From Bdellovibrionota bacterium (lineage in GTDB: Bacteria; Bdellovibrionota_C; UBA2361; JAFLCA01): a DNA stretch of 64,000 nt. The DNA is taken from NCBI GenBank assembly GCA_030584005.1, contig CP129486.1:1057556-1121555 (forward strand), written 5' to 3'. Positions 52,548-62,212 of this stretch are shown here, piece by piece. The number at the start of each line of letters is the position of its first letter. Position 1 is the stretch's first letter. The notes beneath the pieces were generated by a model. It had not been told where the DNA came from. It made no database searches and saw nothing but the letters and a program-made list of their open reading frames with translations. The translations under genes and the position numbers were made by a program.

Positions 52548-55460
52548 CTACCTTAACCCGCCTCCATGCGGACGTGTGGTGGTCGATACCGGGATGGAGT
52601 ACTCCTCAGCTCTTCCGTTGGTAACTACTTCTACCACGAGGGATGCATTGGGGCCAACGTTGGCACCGCCATCGTAAAATTCAATGTCTATCTTCCGCTG
52701 TTCACCCGGCTGCAGAGTGCCCTCCCACTTCTCCTGAGTTCCATTATCAATGGTGTAGCGCTTTCCATCCGGGCCCTGAACGAACACGTTCACCGCTACA
52801 GCCATGGGCTGGGCCGAGGGGTTGTTGAGCGCCACATCCAAGCCTCCATTGAAGTGATATCGAGTTTCCCTCCTATCAAACGGGGATGTGCTGGTGAGAA
52901 GCTCAAGTTTAGGTTCGGCAAGTCCCACTTCGGGCCGTATGATCCCGGCCTGTATCATCTGACGGGTGGCTTCTTGTGAGGGAGCGGGAGCTGCTCCGGC
53001 TGGTGCTGCTGCCGGTCGAGAGGCCCCATTTTGAGCTGCCGGTGCCTGTTGTGCATCGGCAATCTGGCCGCTCAGTTTCTGCTCAAGAAGCTGAAGTGCT
53101 TGACCATAGTTACGTGCTTGCAGCTCCTGCCTTAGTACATTCGTGCGCGCTGTGCCATCGGCATTCCTTTGCCCCTGATAAATATCGTAGAGTTCAAGGA
53201 GTCGTGGCAGCTGCGCGTTAGGCACTGAGTACATGACGGCCATCAGGCCCTGTTCATTGTCGAGCTGGGCTTGGATCCCGGCCACAGAGGAGAGCAGCTC
53301 CCGTCCATAGAGCCGCACGACAAGCCCCGGCTGCTCCGGGGTGCCGATCAGGGCATTGGCTCTCTCCTGTTTGGCTGCCGGATCCTCCGCCACGTTCACC
53401 CGAGCATCAAGCATAAGGGACCTGCCCGTTGTCTGCTGATAGGCCCAGGCAACCTCAGCTAACTGATCATCGCGCAGCACTCCCAACTGACTAATGCGGG
53501 AGATATCACCCTGAAGCCCGTCAACGAGCGCATCGGTATCGAGTCCGCGCTGCAGATTGCCGATTCTGCGCGCATTATCGGCCCCCATCGCTTCGGTGAC
53601 CTTCGCATCGAATGTCCCCGAGCGGTTCACATAGCGCTCATAGAGGGCTGTCATCTGTGGGCGAAGCTCCGCTGGGATGGCACGCATAGTGTCACGGAGA
53701 TCGTCATAGTTTTTGCCGGTCAGGGCGTTATCAAGAGCCAACAGCGCCCCACGTGTTCCCTCGACGGGGACTCCATTGTTGAGAGCGTTGTACGTAGCCG
53801 CTGCTTCAATTCGTAGTGCCCGACCAGCATCCGGGGCTATATCAGGGCTGCGTTCCGTGGAGGCCGCCACCAGTTGGAGCTGCTCCTCGAGCCGACGATT
53901 AAAATCGGGAACTTTGCTTACAATGACCGAAGCCGTATTCTGGTCGCTCAGGATAGCGCGCATATGTGCCATACGCTGATCCATCTCGGCAACATAGGTA
54001 GAAGCCGGTTCGTTTGCTCTGCGGCTTCCAATGCCGTCGAGGGTGGCGTTGAGGGCTGCCGCTTCGGGGGCAAGCCACGGTGATAGCATCTCGGCCCGCA
54101 CGGCAGGGTCAGCGACGCGGGTGACGATCTGCTCTACCGGGTTCACATTGTGATCCCGCTGCATGAGCTCCCGGATCTGACCGGCCACAACGGGATCGTT
54201 CTGGGGGAGGCGGCGGGTTTCTACGGCAAGGGTCACCGTATCACCCGTGTTGAACGCATGGGCGAAGGTTTCTGCGCGGTGCCACGGATTGATACCCTGC
54301 ACGGCGAGCGCGCTGTTTATATAGGCGTCTCCGGTCTTATCGAGCCCACTCGCAGCCATCTCCTGCTCAACACTGATGTCGCGCAACTCCCGGTAGGCCG
54401 TGCGAAAACGATCTGCTCCCGATTCCGGAATACTACGGGCGTTGCTTTCGACCGTCGGCTCATCGGCACGCGCCAGGCCGCTATGCATACCGGTCACGCG
54501 AGACATCTCAGTGCCGTAGAGGCTCGTAAGTACGAAGAGCCGGCCGTTCGGATCAATTGCTCTTAAGGAATCCTCGGTGACACCAAGCCGCGCCAACTCG
54601 CTCCCCAGAGCCCGTACTTCGTGGTCACGTATGGGGCGATTGAAAAGATCCACGAAGCGTTCCTGCAAGGCGGCAAGATCGCCGCCGGCCAGACGCTCGT
54701 TGACGAGTTTGCTTACTTCGCCAGCTACGTGAGCCGCATCGAAGGGCTGACTTGTGCCGATACCGAAGAATTCTTTGGCGGCTGCGGGATCCTGAGCAAC
54801 CTGATCGAGATAAGCGGCAAGACAGACTTTTGGATCAGCAGGAGCATTCTGCCCAGGGAAAGTCTGCACCCAGTTCGCTTGCACCTGTCTGCCCAGCTCT
54901 TGGGCCATGAGTTGAGTCGTGTGCGGCGACATGGCCTGCTGATTACGATGACCCATCAGGTCCATCAGCTCATAGACGGTGACCTTGTCTCGGTCAGTCA
55001 TGAACGATCGTCGATCCAGTTGGCGATATAGATCGTTTGCTACAACCCGTACATGGGAATCCTGAAAGTTGCGTTCATGACCAGGTGCGAGGCCCGGGTG
55101 GAACGCAGCGGGATCGTGAGTAAGCTGGGTCTGGCTTGGATTGGCCAGCGCTTCGCGCAGCAGGTTGCCACGGGCAATAATGTTCACCCCATTCGGGTTG
55201 AAACCGGCGTTGCCGGGCTGCGGCTGATTGCGCGAGAAACCGCTGGGGTCCGATCGAAGCAGCCTTTCCCCGGGAGTAGCAGCAGGTTGAGCAGTTTGTT
55301 GCTGTGGGGCCACCCCGGCTTGTTGGGCAAATACAAGATCTCGGTCAGTGGGCTGCGTAGTGGCTAGATTGCCCTCCCTCATTGCATAGGTGGAGTCCGC
55401 TGGGGCAGGCGCGACTATTGCCGGTGGATTGGCAACATCCTGAGGCAGGTCTTGAAACAT
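52548..55460 (-). CDS. Large protein with annexin-like helical repeats and a C-terminal beta domain
   Basis: This 970-residue protein has no signal peptide or membrane helix. The first 95 residues are Pro/Gln/Ala-rich and disordered. From about 140 it is helical. Segments at about 397-460, 573-636, 646-706 and 728-793 align by eye as 60-70-residue repeats with the pattern (L..AL..G...L) ... (L..LY..Y) ... (V.E.L), close to the annexin repeat. Residues 800-845 are an Ala/Pro linker and 850-960 a beta-sandwich-like domain. Function is unknown; annexin-like is a hypothesis. Confidence 0.6.
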   Translation of the reverse strand: MFQDLPQDVANPPAIVAPAPADSTYAMREGNLATTQPTDRDLVFAQQAGVAPQQQTAQPAATPGERLLRSDPSGFSRNQPQPGNAGFNPNGVNIIARGNLLREALANPSQTQLTHDPAAFHPGLAPGHERNFQDSHVRVVANDLYRQLDRRSFMTDRDKVTVYELMDLMGHRNQQAMSPHTTQLMAQELGRQVQANWVQTFPGQNAPADPKVCLAAYLDQVAQDPAAAKEFFGIGTSQPFDAAHVAGEVSKLVNERLAGGDLAALQERFVDLFNRPIRDHEVRALGSELARLGVTEDSLRAIDPNGRLFVLTSLYGTEMSRVTGMHSGLARADEPTVESNARSIPESGADRFRTAYRELRDISVEQEMAASGLDKTGDAYINSALAVQGINPWHRAETFAHAFNTGDTVTLAVETRRLPQNDPVVAGQIRELMQRDHNVNPVEQIVTRVADPAVRAEMLSPWLAPEAAALNATLDGIGSRRANEPASTYVAEMDQRMAHMRAILSDQNTASVIVSKVPDFNRRLEEQLQLVAASTERSPDIAPDAGRALRIEAAATYNALNNGVPVEGTRGALLALDNALTGKNYDDLRDTMRAIPAELRPQMTALYERYVNRSGTFDAKVTEAMGADNARRIGNLQRGLDTDALVDGLQGDISRISQLGVLRDDQLAEVAWAYQQTTGRSLMLDARVNVAEDPAAKQERANALIGTPEQPGLVVRLYGRELLSSVAGIQAQLDNEQGLMAVMYSVPNAQLPRLLELYDIYQGQRNADGTARTNVLRQELQARNYGQALQLLEQKLSGQIADAQQAPAAQNGASRPAAAPAGAAPAPSQEATRQMIQAGIIRPEVGLAEPKLELLTSTSPFDRRETRYHFNGGLDVALNNPSAQPMAVAVNVFVQGPDGKRYTIDNGTQEKWEGTLQPGEQRKIDIEFYDGGANVGPNASLVVEVVTNGRAEEYSIPVSTTTRPHGGGLR

Positions 55461-55786
55461 AGAGCACTATCCCAAACAACAAAGACAGGTCGACTTCTCA
55501 ACTCTCTATAGGGAAATCTGTGACTACCGTTGTTATGCGTCAGAGGTTCTTGCATGTGCCCTCACATTATGGGGCCAGGCCCTGATCTTGATTGGAGCAG
55601 TCCTGAGCTGTAGCCGCCTGGTGCCAGGCATCGATAAAATCAATGTAATATCAACTGGTTGCCCGACCTGGATCACGGTCGCAGCTAGGGCCGAATAGGG
55701 AGCTGTCACACGGCCCCTGGAGTGCCAGCACATCTGATCGCAGGCATCCCATAACATAGGGTATATGAGGGAACTGGCCTACTCCT
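55461..55786. other. 326-base intergenic region, no gene
   Basis: It separates the divergent large protein and the glycine-zipper lipoprotein, and so should contain both promoters. TATATG near 55763 is a possible -10 element for the plus-strand gene. I see no coding frame or strong structure. Confidence 0.4.
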
Positions 55787-56227
55787 ATGGCTTTTGAAAT
55801 GAAACAGCTCTTAGTGCTTGGAATGTTGCTCGGTACGTTGAGTGGGTGCGGAGAGACCCCCCCTAACTCCATGGAGTACGGGACTATTGGCGGTGCCGGT
55901 GGGGCGGCGCTTGGAGCAGGTGCCGGCGCTCTGATCGGATCTGCAATCGCAAATGGAGATGTCGGGACGAGCGCCCTGCTGGGAGCCGGTATCGGGCTGC
56001 CCGTTGGTGTTGTGCTCGGGGTTGTGTACGCCGTTCAGGAAGAAAAGAGCGAACTTGAAGCCCGTGACGAACTCATTCAATCCAATAATGACGCCATCAT
56101 GGAACGTGAGGAGGAACTAAGACGGATGCGCCTTAGAGCCGTTGAAGAGAGCTCCAATATCCGTCCAAACGAAAATAGACGCGACACCCTCTACACGGGC
56201 CCGACCGTTTCCCCGTACTATCGCTGA
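55787..56227 (+). CDS. Glycine-zipper lipoprotein
   Basis: The 146-residue protein has a signal peptide with lipobox LSGC, then a glycine zipper (GGAGGAALGAGAGALIGSAI and GAGIGLPVGVVLGVV) that can insert in or span membranes, and a charged helical C-terminus rich in Glu and Arg. Family members include OmpA-like and SlyB-like envelope proteins. The start could be ATG 55787 or 55799. It is convergent with metK, whose stop lies about 25 bases away. Confidence 0.8.
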   Translation: MAFEMKQLLVLGMLLGTLSGCGETPPNSMEYGTIGGAGGAALGAGAGALIGSAIANGDVGTSALLGAGIGLPVGVVLGVVYAVQEEKSELEARDELIQSNNDAIMEREEELRRMRLRAVEESSNIRPNENRRDTLYTGPTVSPYYR

Positions 56228-56250
56228 CTCGTTCAGCCTTACCAAGAGTG

Positions 56251-57420
56251 CTAAACAGCCTGCTGTAGATCCTTGACCAGGTTCGTTTCCTCCCATGGAA
56301 ATAATCCTTGCGTGCTGTCTCGACCGAAGTGGCCGTAGGAGGCAGTTGCCTGATAAATGGGCCGTAATAGATCAAGCCGCTCGATAATAGCGCGCGGCCG
56401 AAGGTCGAAAACCTCCCGCACTGCCGTTGCGATCTGCTGATCGGGGACCTTGCCTGTTCCGAAGGTATCTACATAGATCGAAACCGGTTCGGCTACTCCG
56501 ATGGCGTAGGCCACCTGAACCTCGCAACGCTCCGCCAGACCGGCGGCAACAATATTCTTTGCCACATGCCGTGCCGCATAGGCAGCGGATCGATCCACTT
56601 TCGATGGGTCCTTCCCTGAGAATGCGCCTCCGCCATGGCGGCTGTAACCGCCATAGGTATCCACGATGATCTTTCTACCAGTCAGGCCCGCATCTCCGAC
56701 TGGTCCGCCGATGACAAAGCGGCCGGTCGGGTTAATGAGATAGCGTGTGGAAGGGGTGAGGTATTGGGGAGGAATGACCTTTTTGATCACCCTATCAATT
56801 ACGAATCTCTCAAGCTCCTGCAACGAAACATCATCGGTGTGTTGAGTCGATATAACTACGCAGTTGATACTTGCTGGTTTGCCGTCTCGATACTCGACCG
56901 ACACTTGTGATTTTGCATCCGGCTGCAAGAAAGCAACCTCTCCCGCCTTCCGCACCGCGGCAAGTTCGCGAACCAATGTATGTGAGAGCAAGATCGGAAG
57001 CGGCATGAGCTCTTTAGTTTCATTGCACGCAAAGCCGAACATCAGTCCTTGATCGCCGGCACCCTGCTCTTTGAATTTGCCCTCGCCTTCCGTCACGCCG
57101 ATACTGATATCGGGGCTCTGCTTGTTGAAGAATTGCAGCACCTCGCAGGTATCAGGAGAAAATCCTACCTTGCGATCGTTGTATCCAATCTGACGCACCA
57201 CATCGCGCACCACTTCATCGTAGGCCACCTCAGATCCAGAGGTAATCTCTCCCGCGAGCACGACGATGTCATTCTTGACCAAAGTCTCGCAGGCGACCCG
57301 ACTAGTGGGATCCTGTCTGAGGTGTGCGTCAAGCACCGCATCACTAATCTGATCAGCCACTTTGTCTGGGTGGCCTTCTGAAACGGACTCTGAGGTAAAC
57401 ACAAAATTCTTCGAACTCAC
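56251..57420 (-). CDS. metK: S-adenosylmethionine synthetase (MetK)
   Basis: MetK makes SAM from methionine and ATP. The 389-residue protein has [20 protein letters not shown], the [10 protein letters not shown] loop, [20 protein letters not shown] and the [19 protein letters not shown] motif, all in order. The start is GTG with AAGGAG upstream. SAM supplies the methyltransferases and radical SAM enzyme elsewhere in the window. I see no known SAM riboswitch in its leader. Confidence 0.97.
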   Translation of the reverse strand: MSSKNFVFTSESVSEGHPDKVADQISDAVLDAHLRQDPTSRVACETLVKNDIVVLAGEITSGSEVAYDEVVRDVVRQIGYNDRKVGFSPDTCEVLQFFNKQSPDISIGVTEGEGKFKEQGAGDQGLMFGFACNETKELMPLPILLSHTLVRELAAVRKAGEVAFLQPDAKSQVSVEYRDGKPASINCVVISTQHTDDVSLQELERFVIDRVIKKVIPPQYLTPSTRYLINPTGRFVIGGPVGDAGLTGRKIIVDTYGGYSRHGGGAFSGKDPSKVDRSAAYAARHVAKNIVAAGLAERCEVQVAYAIGVAEPVSIYVDTFGTGKVPDQQIATAVREVFDLRPRAIIERLDLLRPIYQATASYGHFGRDSTQGLFPWEETNLVKDLQQAV

Positions 57421-57948
57421 AGCTCACTCCTTGTTGCGATATACACCTATGTCTAGGAATCACCCAACGCGTTTTTGGAACGCTAAGTGAGACCACGATA
57501 GTATGAGGCCATTCTGCCAGGAGAGTCTCGGCGGCTCTGGAGGGTCGTCGGCGAAACACTACTGCAGAATCGCTTCTACAGCATTTGCTACCGGAGTCGG
57601 CTTAAACGAGCTCAATGTGAGGGGGTGAATGCTCAGTAAAGCGTCGACCGAGTATTCGGGCCAGTGTTACTGCTATCATGAGCTAAGGTCAAGCTGGAAT
57701 TAGCAGGTATAAGGGAGGGTGAATATAGGCTCTCTACGGCGCAGTAATCGAGGGGGGCGACCGTGAGCTAGTGCGCCCGAGTCTACCCTTGCATTCAGCG
57801 CAACATGACGGATTCGGTACAATCGGTGGCCTTGGGAGGTGGTGTCCGGGCCGCTTTCTACGGGACAGGCACGGATGGCGCTGCAAACGCCGAGAGGCGT
57901 TTGGAGCGGCTGAACAAGGGCGATGGACGGCACTTGTTCAGTGTTTGC
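57421..57948. other. metK leader and repeat region
   Basis: About 530 bases. The part next to metK is its 5' leader on the minus strand, with no known SAM- or SAH-riboswitch motif that I can recognise. The part from 57870 is a palindromic repeat (next entry). Short open frames in this stretch look non-coding. Confidence 0.45.
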
Positions 57949-57950
57949 CT
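57870..57950. repeat. Modular palindromic repeat (copy downstream of hpf)
   Basis: AAACGCC/GGCGTTT (57885-57902) is followed by GGAGCG and a palindrome CTGAACAAG/CTTGTTCAG (57910-57918, 57933-57941) with centre GGCGATGGACGGCA. The same order appears at 32939-33036. The inverted copy at 38938-38990 matches over about 50 bases. It abuts the hpf stop codon (57949-57951), so it could also end that transcript. Confidence 0.75.
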
Positions 57951-58263
57951 AGTAGTGGCTGGTAAGTTTCTCTTTGTGCTTGCGCAGGCGCTGGGTGAGG
58001 GTGGCGATAAGGGCGTCTATCGACGCATACATATTTTCACTCTCCTCGGAGACATGAAAATCCGCTCCATCCGTCCTAAATGAGCACTCAGCGATCTGGC
58101 GGGTCTTTTCAACCTTCAGGATAACCTGCGCTTCGGTGTCATGGTGAACGAATTTCTGCAGACAATGGGGGATCTTTTCATTGACGTAGTTTCGCAGAGC
58201 CTCGGTAGCATCGATGTTTCTGCAGGTGAGGTGCACATTCACTTGATGGTTATTCTTGGTCAT
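57949..58263 (-). CDS. hpf: Ribosome hibernation-promoting factor, short form (HPF)
   Basis: The 104-residue protein has the S30AE fold signature (VNVHLTCRNIDATEALRNYV ... KIPHCLQKF) and lacks the C-terminal dimerisation domain of long HPF. It inactivates ribosomes during starvation. The ATG at 58263 is preceded by GGAGG. Its position downstream of rpoN is typical in proteobacteria. The leader-like frame upstream to 58344 has no protein character. Confidence 0.92.
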   Translation of the reverse strand: MTKNNHQVNVHLTCRNIDATEALRNYVNEKIPHCLQKFVHHDTEAQVILKVEKTRQIAECSFRTDGADFHVSEESENMYASIDALIATLTQRLRKHKEKLTSHY

Positions 58264-58419
58264 GGTTCGTGCCTCCAGGAAACTCGTGGACTGTAACGAT
58301 ATCCGTGCGCGGATGCAACTATAGCACGCCGGGGAGGGGTACAAGGAATCAAAAAGGGCTGCCGAGGAGAGCAGTACAATAGGGGCCTGCAGGGTTTGAA
58401 GCGAATCCCTTCCGTGCTT

Positions 58420-59886
58420 CTAAAAGAGTTTTTTCCGCTGCGAGGAGGCGGGAATACCTAGCCCTTCACGATACTTTGCGACCGTGCGTCGGGCGATCTC
58501 GACGTTCTCACGTTTCAGGATCTCGACGATCTGCTGATCGCTTATAGGAGCATCTCCAGACTCCTCGGCAATCAAGCCGCGAATGCGTTCCTTAATCGCA
58601 AAAGAGGAGACATCCCCTTGCCCCGTTTTAATGGCGTTGCTGAAGAAGAACTTGAGTTCGAAGACCCCTTGGGGTGTATGTGCGTATTTGGAGGTAGTAA
58701 CACGACTGACCGTTGATTCGTGCATCCCTATATCGTCTGCAACGTCTTTGAGCACTAATGGCTTCAAGCGTTCGATGCCGTAGTCGAAGAAGTCACGCTG
58801 AAACTTCAGGATACTCTGGGCAACCTTATATATGGTGTTCTGGCGTTGATGCATGCTCCGGATCAGCCAGGAAGCTGCTTTGAGCCGCTCGGTAAGATAG
58901 GCCTTGTTGGGCACCTGATCGCCGTCCTTCTCCTTGAGCAGCGACATGTAGAAGGAGCTTAGCCGCAGCTTGGGCAAACCGTCTTCATTCAAGGTGATGA
59001 CATACTCATTGCCGACCTTGTGAATGTAGATATCTGGGACAATGTAACGCACATCGTCATCCGCAAACGGCCGACCCGGTCGCGGCTCGAGTTTCTGAAT
59101 ACGGGCGAGTGCCTTGTATACATCATCAAGGGTCACCCCCTCCTGCTTTGCGATCTGGTCGTACTTTCGCTTCTCGAGCCGCTCCATATGCTCCGAAACT
59201 AGGCGCGCTTCTAGAGACTCGCGCAGCCCCAATATATCGAGCTGAATGAGCAGACACTCTTGGAGATTCTGTGCAGCAACTCCCGGCGGATCTATGTATT
59301 GAATGGTTCTGACAACCCGCTCCACCATCTCGCGATCACAGCGTGTTTCATTCACGAGCTCATCGATGGTGACGCACAGGTATCCGTCTTTATTGAGGTT
59401 GCCGAGCACATGGGTGGCGATGAACTGCTCCTTTTGGGAGAGCTCCAAGAGCCGCAGCTGACTCAAGACATGCTCTTGCAATGTCTCGGCCCTGCTAACC
59501 GTCGCTTCGATTGATGGGCGATCCTCAAAGTCATAGGTGCCGCGAGGTGTAGACTCTTCGCGGCTATCTCCCAGATGTCCAAGATATTCGTCCCAGTGCT
59601 GTTGATCATCAGCATGCGGGGTCGGTTCCGGAGGCGCCTCGATGCTGGCAGGATTCTGGGGTTCGTTTCCCGCAAGCTCAGACTGACCGGGCGACTCGTC
59701 AGGATTGGACGGGGACGCATCGCCCTCCTTGACCTCTTCGAGTACGGGGTTTTCTAGGAGCTCTTTCTCGATCGCCTCGATGTACTCCAGCCGGCCAAGC
59801 TGCAGCAGCTTAATAGCCTGCTGAAGCTGCGGTGTCATAAGCAGCGACTGACCAAGTTTCTGTACAAGCTTGGTTTCTAAACCCAT
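58420..59886 (-). CDS. rpoN: RNA polymerase sigma-54 factor (RpoN)
   Basis: The 488-residue sigma factor has region I (QKLGQSLLMTPQLQQAIKLL), an acidic region II at about 50-110, a core-binding region, a DNA-binding region with HTH (VADDIGMHESTVSRVTTSKY) and the RpoN box ARRTVAKYRE (465-474). It directs sigma-54 promoters used for flagella, nitrogen and other systems. Its neighbours lptB and hpf are the usual ones in this gene order. Confidence 0.97.
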   Translation of the reverse strand: MGLETKLVQKLGQSLLMTPQLQQAIKLLQLGRLEYIEAIEKELLENPVLEEVKEGDASPSNPDESPGQSELAGNEPQNPASIEAPPEPTPHADDQQHWDEYLGHLGDSREESTPRGTYDFEDRPSIEATVSRAETLQEHVLSQLRLLELSQKEQFIATHVLGNLNKDGYLCVTIDELVNETRCDREMVERVVRTIQYIDPPGVAAQNLQECLLIQLDILGLRESLEARLVSEHMERLEKRKYDQIAKQEGVTLDDVYKALARIQKLEPRPGRPFADDDVRYIVPDIYIHKVGNEYVITLNEDGLPKLRLSSFYMSLLKEKDGDQVPNKAYLTERLKAASWLIRSMHQRQNTIYKVAQSILKFQRDFFDYGIERLKPLVLKDVADDIGMHESTVSRVTTSKYAHTPQGVFELKFFFSNAIKTGQGDVSSFAIKERIRGLIAEESGDAPISDQQIVEILKRENVEIARRTVAKYREGLGIPASSQRKKLF

Positions 59887-60028
59887 CTGAGGCTCACACC
59901 GTAATCTGAAACTGTATTGGGTTAAAGTTCACTGTTTTTGATGCAGAGTGGGGGATAAAGTGACTGCAAAAAGTATGCGAAGTCGCTCGAAACGTTGTTT
60001 CGGTGCACCATCGAATGGTCTAACGCCC

Positions 60029-60766
60029 CTACAACAGTACAAAATCATCACCGAGATAGTAGCGTTGGGCTCGTTCGCTTGAGGCGATATCATCGGGTGC
60101 CCCCTCTTCCAGGATGCGCCCATCCACCATTATGTAGGCGCGATCGCAGATCTTGAGCGTCTCACGCACGTTATGGTCGGTGATCAGGATCCCTATACCC
60201 TTGCGTCTCAGCGTGGAAACCATATCGCGTATGTCGCGAATCGCTAAGGGGTCGATTCCAGCGAATGGCTCGTCGAGCAGCATAAAGTGCGGGGAACGAG
60301 CGAGGGCCCGAGTGATTTCGAGCCTGCGGCGCTCACCGCCGGATAAACTACTGGCCATCGAGGAGGCGATATGGGTGAGCCCCAATTCATCCAACAGTTC
60401 ATGCAGACGCGCCGTACGCTCCGCTGCCGAAGGAAAGGCAACCGACTCTAGAATCGCCATTACATTGTCGCGCACCGAAAGCTTGCGAAATATGGAGGGC
60501 TCTTGCGGCAGGTAGCCCACGCCTAAGCGAGCCCGCTCATACATAGGAGTGCGGGTAATATTCATTTCATCAAGGAACACATCTCCCTGCTCGGGGGCGA
60601 CGAGTCCGACGCACATGTAGAAAGTAGTCGTTTTCCCCGCTCCATTTGGTCCCAATAAACCGACCACTTCGCCTGAACGAACGACTATTGATGTATCGTG
60701 CACGACTTTGCGGCCTCCGTAGCTTTTGCAAAGGTGCTGTGCTGACAAGGTGTGGAGTGTGCTCAT
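60029..60766 (-). CDS. lptB: LPS export ABC ATPase (LptB)
   Basis: LptB powers extraction of LPS from the inner membrane. The 245-residue protein has Walker A GPNGAGKTT (39-47), signature LSGGERRRLEI, Walker B MLLDEPFAGIDP and an H-loop (ITDHNVRET). It precedes rpoN in transcription order, and lptA and lptC lie just upstream, separated by an HAD phosphatase gene. LptF and LptG are not in the window. Confidence 0.95.
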   Translation of the reverse strand: MSTLHTLSAQHLCKSYGGRKVVHDTSIVVRSGEVVGLLGPNGAGKTTTFYMCVGLVAPEQGDVFLDEMNITRTPMYERARLGVGYLPQEPSIFRKLSVRDNVMAILESVAFPSAAERTARLHELLDELGLTHIASSMASSLSGGERRRLEITRALARSPHFMLLDEPFAGIDPLAIRDIRDMVSTLRRKGIGILITDHNVRETLKICDRAYIMVDGRILEEGAPDDIASSERAQRYYLGDDFVLL

Positions 60767-60785
60767 GGGATGTAAAGGTACGATG

Positions 60786-61622
60786 TTATGCAGAAGCGCG
60801 CAATTTCTTGAGCCACTCCCCTAAGCCATCCTGCTCTACCGATCCGCACACCTCATTTGCCTGCTGTTGAACGGCAAGGGGAGCGTTGGCCATGGCGAGG
60901 CCCCATCCTGCCAGCCGCAAGAAGGGAATATCGGCCTCTGCATCGCCCACGGCCAAGGTTTCCTCTGCGCTGACGTTGCAGGCAGCAAGCAATGCACGGA
61001 AGGCATGGTCGCGAGTGGCCTTCACTGAGGTAATGTTTGCGAACAGGATGTCATCATGCGTTGCACCTTTGCTGAATGCGCAGTGCACTTGAGGCATCCT
61101 CGATAAAAGCGCGCGCATGGCCTGCTCCTGCGCGGGGGACTCCAGTGCCGCGACCAGTTTTAGTATGGGATTCTGCGCGATGACATCCTTGAAGGGCGCA
61201 ATCGCCGGATAGCGATGCAGATACCCAGCATGCATCTCGGCCAGGGGGTGATCTGACTCTATGAAATACTCACTTCGCGAATAAAGCTCAAAGTAAAGCT
61301 GCTGTGTGGTAAGCGCTTCAATCAATGTATGCACCTCAGCTCCCTCGAGAGACACCTCCAATAGCGGTGAGCTTGCCGCTCCGGGAAGGCATACCAAGGC
61401 GCCAGAAAAGAACATGCAGGGATCGGTAATGGAGAGATCTGCGATCACTCGACTCGCACCGAACTCAGGCCGTCCGGAGGCCAGCCCCACTCGTACCCCG
61501 GAGCGTCGCAACTGTTCGATCTCCTGACTGGTTGTTGGCCCGATCGTTCCCTTGGAGTTTACCAGTGTTCCGTCAATGTCGAAGAAGGCTGCACGCAGCG
61601 GCCTACCGTTGGGAAGTTGCAT
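60786..61622 (-). CDS. Cof-type HAD phosphatase in the lpt cluster
   Basis: This 278-residue protein has HAD motif I (FFDIDGTLVNSKG), motif II (GLASGRP), the motif III Lys and motif IV (AVGDAEADIPFLRLAG), with a Cof-type (C2B) cap of about 110 residues. Cof enzymes dephosphorylate sugar phosphates and nucleotides. In E. coli the equivalent slot in kds/lpt clusters is the Kdo 8-phosphate phosphatase KdsC, which has no such cap. It could be that step here, but it belongs to another subfamily. Confidence 0.85.
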   Translation of the reverse strand: MQLPNGRPLRAAFFDIDGTLVNSKGTIGPTTSQEIEQLRRSGVRVGLASGRPEFGASRVIADLSITDPCMFFSGALVCLPGAASSPLLEVSLEGAEVHTLIEALTTQQLYFELYSRSEYFIESDHPLAEMHAGYLHRYPAIAPFKDVIAQNPILKLVAALESPAQEQAMRALLSRMPQVHCAFSKGATHDDILFANITSVKATRDHAFRALLAACNVSAEETLAVGDAEADIPFLRLAGWGLAMANAPLAVQQQANEVCGSVEQDGLGEWLKKLRASA

Positions 61623-61642
61623 ACTCTATTTTGTAGTCCCCA

Positions 61643-62212
61643 TTATCTTCGGCCAGGCAGCTTCAGTGGAGCACTATCCTTATCCTTTTCAATCACCTTC
61701 ACTCGCACCTGTCCCTCTGCGACGCTGCGATTCTCTTTCAGCAGGATACGAATGCTGTCTGCGGTGAGTACGCTTCCCTGATCTTGAAGCTCCGGATTCT
61801 CGGACAGCAGGATCGTCTCGTCCCCGGCTGTGTACACCGCCTTCTCGCAAATCGCCTTTATGGTTTCACCCTTGGTGATGTTGACATTCTTACTGGCAAC
61901 GAGCTCCTTTATTTGATTGCTCTCCGTGTAATTACCATCGAGCAGATCTGAAAGAATAGTGAGGTCCCCATGGATTACCTCTACATTGCCCGCATACTGA
62001 AAGGTTCGCTCCTTTGCGTTCAGCGTTAATGTGTCGGCCTTGATGAATGTGGGGCCATCCTGCAGATTAAAATTAGATGCGGTCGATTCCGTGGAGCCCT
62101 GTGCGGCGGAGATAGCGGGCTGCTCTGCCCAGGCAGCCTGGGATAACCCCGAAAGCAGGAACAGCTGCAGAGCAAAGGAGAACAGTGCGAACGAGCTACT
62201 TTTGGCGGTCAT
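61643..62212 (-). CDS. lptA: LPS transport periplasmic protein LptA
   Basis: The 189-residue protein has a signal peptide (ending near AAWAEQ) and an OstA-type beta-jellyroll: FIKADTLTLNAKERTFQYAG, VEVIHGDLTILSDLL, then repeated strands. LptA bridges LptC to LptD across the periplasm. Start chosen as ATG 62212 inside the end of lptC; an ATG at 62233 is another option. The 3' end is 21 bases before the HAD gene. Confidence 0.88.
   Translation of the reverse strand: MTAKSSSFALFSFALQLFLLSGLSQAAWAEQPAISAAQGSTESTASNFNLQDGPTFIKADTLTLNAKERTFQYAGNVEVIHGDLTILSDLLDGNYTESNQIKELVASKNVNITKGETIKAICEKAVYTAGDETILLSENPELQDQGSVLTADSIRILLKENRSVAEGQVRVKVIEKDKDSAPLKLPGRR

Noticed and set aside
57421..57700. SAM or SAH riboswitch upstream of metK
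   Set aside because: I could not fit any of the known consensus motifs; a covariance-model search would be decisive.
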